From: Echinarachnius parma
Taxonomy: Eukaryota > Echinodermata > Echinoidea > Clypeasteroida > Echinarachniidae
Assembly: GCA_037951105.1 (NCBI GenBank)
Contig: JBAMJV010001852.1
Span: 1-64,000, forward strand
Direction: 5' to 3'
Length of the DNA stretch: 64,000 bases
The translations under genes and the position numbers were made by a program. Positions 44,526 to 55,039 of the stretch are shown here, piece by piece; the first letter of the stretch is position 1; every line of letters starts with the position of its first letter. A model generated the notes under the pieces. That model was not told the origin of the DNA. It ran no database searches and was given only the letters and a program-made list of their open reading frames with translations.

Positions 44526-46565
44526 GGGTGAGTATGTGGGTGAAAAGTTGTTCATATATTTCTCTATATCGTTTATAAGCTGGTTAAAATCCAGCAAAGA
44601 TTTAAATGCAATCATTTACTTAACTGTTAACCGTTATAACCGTCCTGCAACAATGGTGTACTACACGAATTGTAAAAGAGTCATAGATCAATCTTAAACC
44701 TGGATGTTATACTCGTTGTAATGTAATACTCTGAAAGAAGGCTGTTACAATTATGTATTATACTTGTTATTCAAAGCATCGATTATATTTTATGTTCATT
44801 CGGGTGATAATACATAAACGTTTTTACATGCTTAAGAAATGTGGGTTTCAAATGTTAACAAAGTAGTCCGCCCCTCCCCCCCCCCCCCTCCCCAACAAAA
44901 AAAAAATCGCTAGTTTCTAATCACAAATTACCATATCCACACGTTTGCCTGAACGATTAAAATAGTGAAAGGATACCAGTTTCAATATGACCAATCCTAC
45001 CTTGGCTAAATTTCAAAATATGCTCATGGGGCATTAACGATACTAATCTGTTGGCCGATAATATCGATATTGTGATGTTGCATGATAGATAGATAGGTCA
45101 GAGATTGATATAGTAAATCAATTTTATTTGAAAATCCAATTATGTAAACAATAATAGAAATTATAATTTGTGGGAAGATACTAAATTGAATTTGGACTTA
45201 CAATAGGATGAAAATAGACTTCAAAAAGTATTTATGAACATTTGTTAAAGTAAGGGTAGAGCAATCTCCTGCAGTTTGCTATATAGAACACTTAGAAATG
45301 TTACAAAAAAAGAAAATACGAATATTGTGTTACGTCCACAAAAATGTACCCTTAATAGTTCACTGATAAAGATAACAACAAATTGTATCTTGCACTTTAT
45401 TTTAGGCACACAAAACCCAAACATATGTAAACTTGTCATATAGTGCATTTGGAGATTATTATGCTGCTTGTTGTGTGAACAGATGCGACTCTTCATTATG
45501 ATAAATAGTGATCGGTATGTTTCATCTTATTGCATAAGAGTGAGAGTTTTACGCATGCGTTGCTTGATTATGTGAGTGTATGAGTTTGATTACGTTTGTA
45601 TGGGAGAATGTGTCTAAGTATGTCCATATGCACGCTTGTGATTTTTTTTTTTTTTTAGTAGTTATGGTTTTATTATTGATTAGTTTATTATACCGGACAT
45701 GTTGTTTTATAGCTTACATAATTGTTTTTTTTAGTATTTTAATTATACGCTCAAACTTAACAGTGTTTTGAACATGTATTTTTAATTAATTTATTAATTT
45801 TTTGTATAATTGTATGTCATGTATAACTAGATGTATATTTGTCAGAAGACAGAGCCCTGTGGAAGACCAGCTTTTTCTTGTATGATTTTAATTTGTATTG
45901 ATTATTAATTACTGTTCAATTTGTATATGCCGAATTCAGGTTACTCTGTATAAATATGTGAAATAAATAGATAAATAACAATATAGTCAACAGTAACTTA
46001 TGATCTTTGTGTTATAATGCAGGACATAAACAAATATACATACTTGTTCTTTTCTAATGAACAAGTAAGAATTATTTCAGTAGATTGGGTCTTTCCAAAA
46101 AGGTGACCCCCCGCCTTTTTTCATGAGACAGTCGCTGTGAATGGTTCTTTTGCTTGTTAATATTCATTAGCTATTTAATCGATCTTTCATAAAGAGAGGC
46201 TTGGTCTAATTTCGTTTTTTTTATTGGCTTTTTCGAATCTGAATATTCATTAGCTATTTGTGTACGTACGTGTACGTGTGGGCCCCATGATCTCGTCGTG
46301 CGAAAAATACGACGACCTGTTTTACAAAGTTCCTGAAAATTAATATTTTACCGAGAAAATCATAAAATGAGTCACGTTTGTGATCTCTTAAATGTGCAGT
46401 TTGACGTATACCATTGAAGTGTTAAGAAACAGACCTATTTTGTACTCACGACCATTTTTCGAGGGAAATGACAGAGTTGTTATTGCACTTAGAAGATGCA
46501 TACACGTATGTTTATGCAATTAATGCAATTAATAGTCCTTGCTCGGGACCAATAATTCTCAGTCC
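44526..46565. other. 2-kb stretch with no recognised gene
   Basis: AT-rich, with a C13 run (44876-44888) and a poly(T) run near 45641-45656. Some frames faintly resemble LINE-derived sequence, but none is specific enough to name. Confidence 0.4.
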
Positions 46566-47205
46566 CCGTAGTGAACTGGATTTTGTGCATTCGTTGAAAT
46601 AGTGATTAGATAGAGAGATAATCAACAACTATTTAAAACCCTCCTTTGAACAATTTTGAAAAGAGGAAGCATTCTAAAACGAATTTTAACGGCTGGTTCA
46701 AAATTAGTGAATACTTGTGGGGCCCCACATTTATTACAAATATACATGCTTATGGATATTTCAGCCGTTTCTGAACCGATTTTGATCAAATAAAGTTTAT
46801 TCTGCCATTAAAATGGTATACTCTTTAAGATTTGACACTCAGTTTTCATTATCTCACAAAACAATTATTTTGTGTAGCGCCCTCTCTACCAAAACTCAAT
46901 TATTTCTTTATATTGTAAGGACAAATATAAACTATTTTTACTTTTCAAAATTGTTAAAACAAAGTTTGAAAATGGTTCATGATGATCTCTCTGTTTATCA
47001 TTATTTCATCAAAACATCACATGCAATACCAATGCGCTATTAAGAAGCGCCCTTTTGTGTTTTAAAGGCTCACGTTGCATGATAGCAAATGTTATACAAA
47101 GTCGTTTGTATACTTGACGTGCATAGAGAAGTTATATGTACAAGTTTGTAATGTTATGGTGCAAGTCTGTTTACCCAAAATTGAGTTGACCAAACGGAAC
47201 CTATC
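46566..47205. mobile_element. Two adjoining fragments of TTAA MITE family B
   Basis: 46566-46915 matches a half-element (TGATTAGATAGAGAGATAAT, GTGGGGCCCCACATTTATT, TAGCGCCCTCTCTACC). 46905-47205 matches the opposite half (ATCTCTCTGTTTATCATT, CAAAACATCACATGC, TGTGTTTTAAAGGCTC). They occupy the 3' flank of the GTPase gene right up to its stop codon region and may contribute to its 3' untranslated region. Confidence 0.65.
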
Positions 47206-47223
47206 GCTTTACCGCACACACTT

Positions 47224-47540
47224 TTAGAGAAGTATACAGGAAGAATCATTAGAGTTTTCCTCTGCCTCGCGTCGTTTTCTCTCAATTTCTGCCAGCCTTG
47301 CCCGATTCTGTTCCTTGCCGTACTTGAAGATGATGGTTTCATCTCCATCTGTCATGCATCTATCGAGGAGGGACAACATGTTATGCTGATACTCCTCCTC
47401 AAGTTGCCTTTTCTCGACCGTAACATTGGCCACCTCAAATATATTACAGATACCGCAGGCCCCCAGCACCCTTTTCAAGTCAGCAACGTTCTTCGCGTCG
47501 GTTACATCAACGTGAGTGATGACAGCTACAGGGTAGCGTC
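47224..47540 (-). CDS. Last exon of a putative P-loop GTPase with CaaX box
   Basis: The exon starts after a consensus acceptor (ATACAG at 47546-47541) and ends at the stop at 47226-47224. It reads GRYPVAVITHVDVTDAKNV, in which THVD fits the G4 guanine-specificity motif ([NT]KxD-like) of P-loop GTPases. KRVLGACGICNIFEVANVT and a Cys/Glu-rich helix follow, then a charged coiled stretch (EIERKRREAEENS). The last four residues are CILL, a CaaX box whose final Leu would predict geranylgeranylation and membrane anchoring. The phase-1 junction with the exon at 48065-48135 is consistent. It is unlike the transposon proteins here, and the reading frame is intact, so it is probably a live host gene. 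The family is not identified more precisely, and upstream exons with the P-loop lie outside what could be recognised. Confidence 0.7.
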
Positions 47541-48064
47541 CTGTATATGGTCCAAAAGTGAACGTTAAACTATTGATATTTACACTTACTACACATGATT
47601 ACAAAACACAATATAATAGGTTTTCAAATATGTGATTGTGACAAAGTTAAAGTTACTCTCCTTAGACCATGGATTTCATATGAATGTATTATTCAACAGA
47701 TCGATATTGACACACATCCTAGACAGATATGACTTCGTGGATGTTACAGGGAATAAGAAACTTTCTTGAAAATGGTTGATATAATGAATATGATGACTAA
47801 GTAACATGTAAACAAAATCTCGTTTAATGGGTGTTATAAGCCGAGCGCAATTGCAAAGTGATATTCGATAATTCATTGCACTTACCTAATACAAATAATT
47901 TTTTAGATTTGTGTAGATATAATAATTTGTGTAGATTCGGACAATGTTACTAGATCCCTTTAATACACTAATGCAATATTTATCATTAAATACGCACATA
48001 CTTTTAAGCATAATGTATATTACATACATTCATTTACAATAAAGAAATAATAAGTCTAACTAAC
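47541..48064 (-). other. Intron of the GTPase gene
   Basis: GT-AG intron on the minus strand: donor GTTAGT (48064-48059), acceptor ATACAG (47546-47541), 524 nt. It contains the end of a family A TTAA MITE (GTTACTAGATCCCTTTAA near 47946-47963). Confidence 0.7.
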
Positions 48065-48135
48065 CTTGATACATGTGGAGGAATTCAACAACGTCCACCA
48101 ATCCAGTCGTGTTTGATAGGATGTCGTTTCGAGCG
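48065..48135 (-). CDS. Internal exon of the putative GTPase
   Basis: A 71-nt exon flanked by TTTTCATTCAG and GTTAGT. It encodes ARNDILSNTTGLVDVVEFLH then MYQ, and ends in phase 1 so that the split codon GGA joins the last exon. The exon was recognised from matching splice sites, an open frame and a compatible phase; there is no transcript evidence. The next exon upstream (above 48136) was not found because the region is filled with repeats. Confidence 0.6.
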
Positions 48136-48836
48136 CTGAATGAAAATAACATAAATAACGAAGTAGTACTCATGATCACACTAAAACATATCAATAAGAA
48201 AAACACTATTGAGGTGCTATAGGGCAAAATATGCAAATCGGCAAACAAATTGCAAACTATTGGCACGCGATCTTACATATTGCCTACATGCATGGGACAA
48301 TTATTTAATTCAATTAAATTCAACTTTGGTTTATTTAAAATACTAAGGAAAACAAACAGTAGACTAAACATGCTAAACATGCCAGTTTACAACATTTGGA
48401 AATAAAACAAAGTAAACACATTTGATATATTACACCGTACAACAAAAATTAGTTAATCAAAACTATCACCTCGCCAAAAACTAACAATCATAAAGTCATA
48501 CAAATCATAAAGAGAATCTGATATACAATATATTTTCGTATAGTCATAATTGTACCATGATTTTAAACAGAGTATTGAATGAGATAATGCAAGGAAGTTA
48601 AGAAAGTGTGAGTCTCTTTAACAGTTAAACAATCAATACCAAGACCTAAAATAATAAGTACTTTTGTTTTTAAATATTGTATAACAAACCTAAGAGGTGA
48701 TATAATAAAACATTAAACAACATCCAAGCAGAGACATACATTAACCTTTTTAATTTAAGTAAAAAAAAAACAGAATAAAATACAATATAGTAAATCATGA
48801 AATTTTTAAATATATAGGCCGGTATTCTGAAGTCGT
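48136..48836. other. Stretch with probable LINE 3' tail, no gene
   Basis: AATTCAATTAAATTCAACTT near 48307, followed by TTGGTTTATTT, looks like the (AATTC)n tail and start of a minus-strand LINE 3' untranslated region, similar to 40071-40100. The rest is AT-rich. Confidence 0.45.
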
Positions 48837-49626
48837 GTCTAACTTAGTCATGACTAAAGTTAAACAACTGTTTAGTTAGACAGGACTTAAAGACGAGGTC
48901 GTGTCTAAGTCCTGTCTAACTTAATTTCGTATTCTGAAGTCGTGTCTAAGTCGTGACTAACTAAACACTTGTTTAACTTTAAACAGGACATTCGCGCATG
49001 ATCTGTAGGCATTTGTGACGTTTTCCCGCTATTACGCACTTGCGCTAGCTAGCCGCAGCAGACGATAAGCAGATTGCGCATGCGCAATTCACGCTATCGA
49101 TTGCATATATCGCCGATACCGTATCGCTGATCGCAATCGTATATATGGCACGGATTTTTCGGCTGATCAAACTTAAAATTCAAGCAGAAAAAAGTCTCTT
49201 ACAAGCTGGATATTTCACTTTGGACCAAGGAATTTACAAGACGTCACCAGACGATAAGGTTAGTTGATATCATCGAAACAAATGATAGGGCAACACGTGA
49301 AAAAATCTTGCAATTCTTATTTGAAATGTTGAGGGTGCACGTACAGTTATCCTCCGCCGCAACTTCCCGGTAGAGTACAGGAGAGTGTGCTGTAGGTTGC
49401 AAAGCAGCAGAATCGCGCTCTTAAACAGCACTTAAACAACCCCTCGCAGTCGTCTAAAGTTAAACAGGACTTAGACAGGACTTCGTGTTTAACTTGACTT
49501 AATCACGACTTCAGAATACGAAAAAGTTAGTCACGACTTCGTGACTAAAGTTAGACAGGACTTAGACAGGACTTTAGACAACTGTTTAGTTAAACAGGAC
49601 TTAGTCACGACTTCAGAATACCGGCC
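48837..49626. mobile_element. Inverted-repeat element built of AGTCCTGTCTAA-like repeats
   Basis: Perfect ends GGCCGGTATTCTGAAGTCGT and its complement bracket 790 bp. Subterminal regions on both sides consist of degenerate repeats with cores GTCGTGTCTAAGTC and AGTCCTGTCTAACTTTA. The centre (49010-49420) is unique sequence and includes a short frame (49145-49267). Target duplication is unclear (ATA versus ACA), so the superfamily is not assigned. Confidence 0.8.
49145..49267 (+). CDS. Short frame with a possible splice donor inside the element
   Basis: A 40-residue frame starting MARIFRLIKLKIQAEKSLL, lying in the unique centre of the element at 48837-49626. The codons just before its stop read GATAAG|GTTAGT, a good splice-donor match, so it might be a first exon remnant of an ancestral transposase or a captured host exon. 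No family is recognised and there is no other evidence of expression. Confidence 0.25.
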   Translation: MARIFRLIKLKIQAEKSLLQAGYFTLDQGIYKTSPDDKVS

Positions 49627-49887
49627 ACATAATTCTACAGACTGACAAAGTAAATTATTGCTAGTGACGGCGCAATGTAGTCAAAATAAAGACCTTGTTT
49701 TATCGAAAGTAATTGACAACTTGATATTGAAATACAAGGACATTTTGCTATGAGGTTTGAAACATTTAACTTTATGGAGCTAATGTGCAGTCAAAATAAT
49801 ATACAGACATTTATAAATTTGCACAGTACTAACAAATACAAACAATCAAAAGACATTCCATAATCAATTAAATGAATAAATATTTAC

Positions 49888-51868
49888 ATATGTGACCTCA
49901 GACCATAGAACGATCAATACGTCGGGGAAAATAATTATGCTGGTTTTCACATGACATCACAGTATAATATATTACCTCTAAAATGGTATACAATTTGTCA
50001 TATTCAGACAATGCAAACCCTCTGAAAATGAGCGCCAAATATTTAGAAAATGCCCGAAGCAGTTTTAAAACAAGGGAGAAACGGGCCAATTTAATGATCA
50101 GCGTCCATTCAAAAGCTGTAATCTGATAATTTGTATTCGATGATACTTAAAACATACTTAAAAACAAATTTTGACGATCAAAATTTCATAAAAGATAGAT
50201 TAAGATACCTTCATCAAGGAAATACACAAATCCTGAATCTAATACATTGTACTTTTAACCAACTTTGACTATTTCAGCTGATAACAGAGATACTATACCC
50301 GTATTGGGCTTGCGTATTGCTGCGTATTGCTCGAACATGTCGAACGCAGACATACGCAGATATACCCATTAAAGCGCAATGATACGAGCTCACTACGTAC
50401 TCAATACGCAGACTAGCGCAGGGGCCTGCGTATGTCGCTCGCTAGTTTTAACATTTTCTAAACTCTCGCAAACAGACGCACTGTCAAATTATATACCAGT
50501 GGGAGCGAGTCATTGAATACTAGCGACAGCCGCGAGTGACCTAGCGCAGGTATACGCAATCATTCGCACCCTTTTTTCGGAGCGCGTGTCAATGCCTGTA
50601 GCTGCGTTTCCCATGCCAGCAACAGCGAGCGACAGCGAGTGACCTAGCGCAGGTATACGCAATCATTCGCAACTAATTTTTTTAGAGCGCGTGTCACTGC
50701 GTATAGCTGCGTTTCCCACACGATTTACCTCGCTGTAGCTCGTTGTCGCTCGCATGTTTGCGCGTATTGTTGCGCTGTTGCTCGCACACCGCTCCTAGCA
50801 ACACGAATCACTGCGATGGCCGCTCGCTTTGCTGCGAGTCTCGCTCGTGTGCCACTCGCTATGCTTCGACTCTAGTTCGTGCGCCGTTCGCTTTAGCTCG
50901 CTTTCGCTGGTTCCCGCTCGCTTTAGCTCGCTAGCACTACGATTGGCTGCCTAGCAGGACGATTGGCAATAAAAGACGGGCCGCAAAATGACCAGTTTTT
51001 ATATACCGCCGCAGCCCGAGCGAGCTGGTACGCTTCAGAACGAGTTGGCACGCAACAGTACAAACGGCAGTCGAGCTAAAGCGAGCAAATACGCAGTGAG
51101 ACGCAACAATACCAACTGGTGCGAGCGGCTAGCGAGCGGCAAGCGAGCAAAGCACGAGTTCCATACGCAATGTGTCGAGCACACAGCGTATTGAATCGTA
51201 CTGCTTCGAGCAACAGCGAGCTAAAGCGGGGCCATAGGCAACCATAGGCAACCGTACGCAGTCTCTATACGAGCGGCATACGAGCTACATACGCAATAGT
51301 GTGACTGCTAACTTCAAAATCGCTGCGTATTGCTGGGTAAGGCTGCGTATTGATATACCCCGCCTAGCGCAGCAATACGCAGCAACATAGGCAAAGGTGT
51401 GACCGCTCGTTGTCGTTCGCACGATTACGTGTATTGCTGCGCTATTTGCTCGCACACCGCTCGCATCGGCACGAATCGTTGCGCTTGCCTCTCGCTACGC
51501 TGCCGATCTGGCTCGTACGTCGTTCGCTTTACCTCGCAGTCGCTGGTTGCCACTCGCTCTCGCTAGCGCTGCGATTTATTGCCTAGCAGGACGACCGCCG
51601 TCGCTACTCTGTTACGTCGCATTGATACGTACTAGTACGATCAACACCGAGCTATAGCGTGGCCAGAGGCAAACATAGGCAAACATAGCATACGAGCTAC
51701 TTACGAGCTATATACGCAATAGTGTGACTGCTATTTTCAAAATTGTCGCGTTTTGCTGGGCACGGCTGCGTATTGATATTATACCCCTCCTAGCGCAGAA
51801 AAACGCATCAAACATACGCCAAGGTGTGACCGCGGCAACGGTCGTTGCGTAGTGTGAGGTCACATATG
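49888..51868. mobile_element. Candidate repeat-built element, GC-rich
   Basis: CATATGTGACCTCA at 49888 and its complement near 51855-51868 are 14-bp inverted repeats. Most of the interior from 50290 is made of short degenerate words TACGCA, GCGTATTGCT, GCGAGC and AGCTCGCT in both orientations. Larger direct duplications include 50530-50610 versus 50634-50715, and 51300-51420 versus 51715-51835 (GTGTGACTGCT...GTGTGACCGC). GC content is well above the surroundings. The open frames (about 50743-51194) are by-products of the repeats. Whether the 14-bp ends define one element is uncertain. Confidence 0.5.
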
Positions 51869-51944
51869 AGACCAGCTCTAGCAAAACCAGCATCTTCCCT
51901 ACCCCAGTGGTGTCACTACACATTGGCCGTGGACGCGCATGATC

Positions 51945-52155
51945 GTTAATAATTTCGAGTGGAAAGGGGTCTTTTATACATGTGAACGCCTAATTTACGT
52001 GGAAATGGACAAATAGGGTCCTTTTTCATGACGATGTACGCGAAAGTCCAGAAATAGGGTCTTGTTTCATGACGATATACGCGAAATTCCACGAATGTTT
52101 TTTTTTTTTTCAAGGTGATGTACAGTACGCGGACGCGACTATTTTTTTCTTGACG
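51945..52155. repeat. ~65-bp imperfect tandem repeat
   Basis: Three to four units share AAATAGGGTC(C/T)T.TTTCAT, GACGAT(A/G)TACGCGAAA and TCCA. Confidence 0.75.
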
Positions 52156-52446
52156 ATGTCATCGATTTAAAACATATATGAATAGCTTAATTCCAAAAGG
52201 CACTACATCTACTTTATTATTATTGAAACAATAATAATTGATACGAACATTTTGTTTAGTTCCAAATGGCGCTTTATCAAAGACGCTTAATGGGAAGACC
52301 GACCACGGCACAATTATCATGAACAAAGTGAATGGGCAGAGCGCGATGTAAAAACTTAAAACGCACTTTGATACGCATGCTATTCATTTTGACGTAACAA
52401 TAACAATGTTTACCTCGTCTGACTAAAAATAATTTCAAGAATACGT
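52156..52446. other. Stretch with no recognised gene
   Basis: Nothing recognisable was seen here. Confidence 0.4.
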
Positions 52447-53560
52447 GATGTTCAATGTTCAATGTTCAATGTTTTATTTCTCATGTCACCCTGTCGTAGG
52501 GTATTGAAGAAAATCACATTTAGCACAATATAAAAAGTATATACAGATATATATATACACATATTCAAAACATATATCACAACATATAACATGTAACATA
52601 AAACAAACAGGAAGTAAGTTAATTGCAAATTTAAAATGGATCAAAAATATAAACTTTCGAAAATGTGAAGATCATTGAGATGATAAACTCGGTCTTGTCA
52701 AATTTAATTTCCCTATACCTTTACTAAAAGGTGATATTACTTTAAGAGTGAAACCGCTATGCAATGATGACCAAATAAATGAACAGTGATACTGACAAGT
52801 TAGCAGGAAACTATTAATAATAATCTAAAGTAAGTTTGTAAAAATGAACTATTCCAGAATCAATATAGTAATATACCTAACTTTCATAATTATGGGGGCT
52901 AAATAATCATTATAATATGGTGTGAAGACGATATTTAGCAAACAAAGACAAAAAAATAAAACGCAATCGCAATATTTATAATAATAATAAAGAAGTAAAA
53001 GAAAGAAAACAAGGTCAATCGCAACCTATGAATTGACCAAGGAAATGTTACTATCAAGAGAATGCACAACATATATTGAAATATCAATGCAGTAGAGAAG
53101 AGAAAAAAACAAGAGCAAAAACTATTTACATACAACAAAGGTACTTGTTCAGATCATGCAGTAAACGTGTGCATCAACATATTATAAATGACTATAATAC
53201 TTTCCAAGTTACCACTATTCGTCAATTTGAAGGATAATCATACATACTACAAATCAGCGTTGTGGCTGCAGACTTTAACTATTTCTTATAGAGTGCCATT
53301 ATGATACAACACAATTTTGATACATTTGCTAATTCCCTATGATTTACACTATTAAATAACTGACTCATTTTCATTACATTCGGTCTCACTCTATAGTATG
53401 ACTTTATAAAGGTCTTTCTTTCATTATCTAGTACTGGACATTCAAATAGATAATGAAATTCATCCCCTAATTTATTATTGTTACAAAGCTCGCATATGCG
53501 ATCTTTTCTTTCAATTCCATTATATCTTCCATTATGAAGTTTGATGACCCCACATTTTCA
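52447..53560 (-). pseudogene. LINE 3' end, minus strand, with heptamer tail
   Basis: The minus strand at about 53560-53340 reads GRYNGIERKDRICELC, LGDEFHYLFECPVL and KTFIKSYYRVRP, the C-terminal Cys/His region of a reverse transcriptase. It is followed by about 900 bp of AT-rich 3' untranslated sequence ending in (TGTTCAA)n at 52448-52472, a tail type seen in several LINE clades. The 5' part is missing. Confidence 0.7.
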
Positions 53561-53846
53561 TATCGCGAGTAAAATTTATTTTGCGCACTGGGTTGCGCTT
53601 ACAATAATACATAATTAAATAAAGACTGAGCTGACTGAGCTCGCGTTAACATTAAAATACGCAGGTAGCCATTGTCATTTTTTCTCTACACAGTAAGATT
53701 TTAAAATTTCCAAAACAAAATTTATCACAGCTATAATTTAAAACTTCCAAACGCTATTGACTATAACTTTTAAATATTTTTAACTAAACAAAGACAAAAT
53801 TTAATAAGTTAAACAATGTGTCCCCCTACTGAGTTCCGAGATTATA
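53561..53846. other. Stretch with no recognised gene
   Basis: Nothing recognisable was seen here. Confidence 0.4.
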
Positions 53847-54031
53847 CAGTTGTTAACTGGTGGTGGAGGGAAAAGCACGGAATTTTCCAATCCCAAGGGA
53901 TTTTAAATGCTATTGAGGGAAGAGTAAATAAGTCCCGAGACGTAGTCGAGGGACTTATTTTCTACACGAAATAGCATTTAAAATCCCGAGAGGAACATCC
54001 ATGATTTTCCCGACAGCCAAGTTGACAACTG
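53847..54031. mobile_element. Hairpin MITE, CAGTTGTTAACT family, copy 1
   Basis: Ends CAGTTGTTAACT and AGTTGACAACTG bracket a 185-bp hairpin around AGTCCCGAGACGTAGTCGAG. The arms carry GGGATTTTAAATGCTATT and its complement. A close relative lies at 58564-58754. Confidence 0.8.
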
Positions 54032-55039
54032 TTTTATCATCTGAATTGCCATGTAACAGTGTCATGTAACATCCAAAAATGTTACATGGCAGCGAAGTTT
54101 GATACTCCTCCCATACTGTATTTACTTAGTCAGGTGATACAAGCTGATGTTCAATCTTCATACTAGCCTGAATTTGCCGAGTTTAAGTAAGTAGGCCTAC
54201 GTTCTTATCCTCATTTTGTGTACTCTATCCATGGACGTGGACTTGGCAGCGGTAGTTTACAAGTTAATTTATACAGTATGGCTCATGGGTTGGCGCTTAA
54301 GTAGTTACGTATTTTGCGTCTTAAATCACTTTAAACACATTGAAATTGGGGCGGTATTGTAGTTTCGCACTCCCTTTTTTGTATCACTTAAAACTCACTT
54401 AAATTGGTTGTTATTACTCACTGTACTGTTCCATTATACCTCAATGGTCTGTTGAAATATTTCGGTCAACTTTTAAGTCATTTTTATGACTTTAATCGAT
54501 GGTTTTGATTGCGATCACGGCTCAGAGTCAGAAATGTTCATACTACGCGGCTGGTTAAATCGAAGCAATCAGGACATTTTGCAACTGCAGAGTGCGTTCA
54601 TTAACAATCATATGTTCAATTTTGTAAACAAGTTTGTGGATACAATGTACCTTGTTTTCGAAGCATACCCAATGTTTAAAATGACCACCTTTGTTTTATC
54701 AATATGGGAAACTGGCAACGGCCAGCCATTGAATGTCAACACATGCCTCACAGCTAGGTGTTAGTCCCGACTGACGTCAAATTCAGCATTGGAAGTGGGG
54801 ATGTATGGGTAGTGAGGATGTTTTATCAATAAGGAAACTGGCAATTGCCAGCCATTGAATGTCAACACATGCCTCACATCTAGGTGTTAGTCTCGACTGA
54901 CGTCAAGTTCAGCATGTGTAGTGAGGATGTATTTCAAAGTGCTGATCACCCAATCATTGACCAAGTGGTAATCTTTACCATCTGATTATCCGAACTGTTA
55001 TGAGTCTTAGGATGCTTTCAGTTCAGGCCATGTATAGCA
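54032..55039. repeat. Stretch with a 127-bp tandem duplication
   Basis: 54694-54820 and 54821-54930 are direct copies (TTTTATCAATA, GGAAACTGGCAA, CCAGCCATTGAATGTCAACA). A frame at 54486-54764 crosses the first copy but has no recognised domain. The rest may be the eroded 5' side of the LINE that starts at 55040. Confidence 0.7.

Noticed and set aside
50743..51194. Arg/Ser/Ala-rich frames
   Set aside because: By-products of GCGAGC/TACGCA repeats, with no conserved domain.
54486..54764. 92-residue frame as a host gene
   Set aside because: It overlaps a 127-bp tandem duplication and has no domain or splice-site support.
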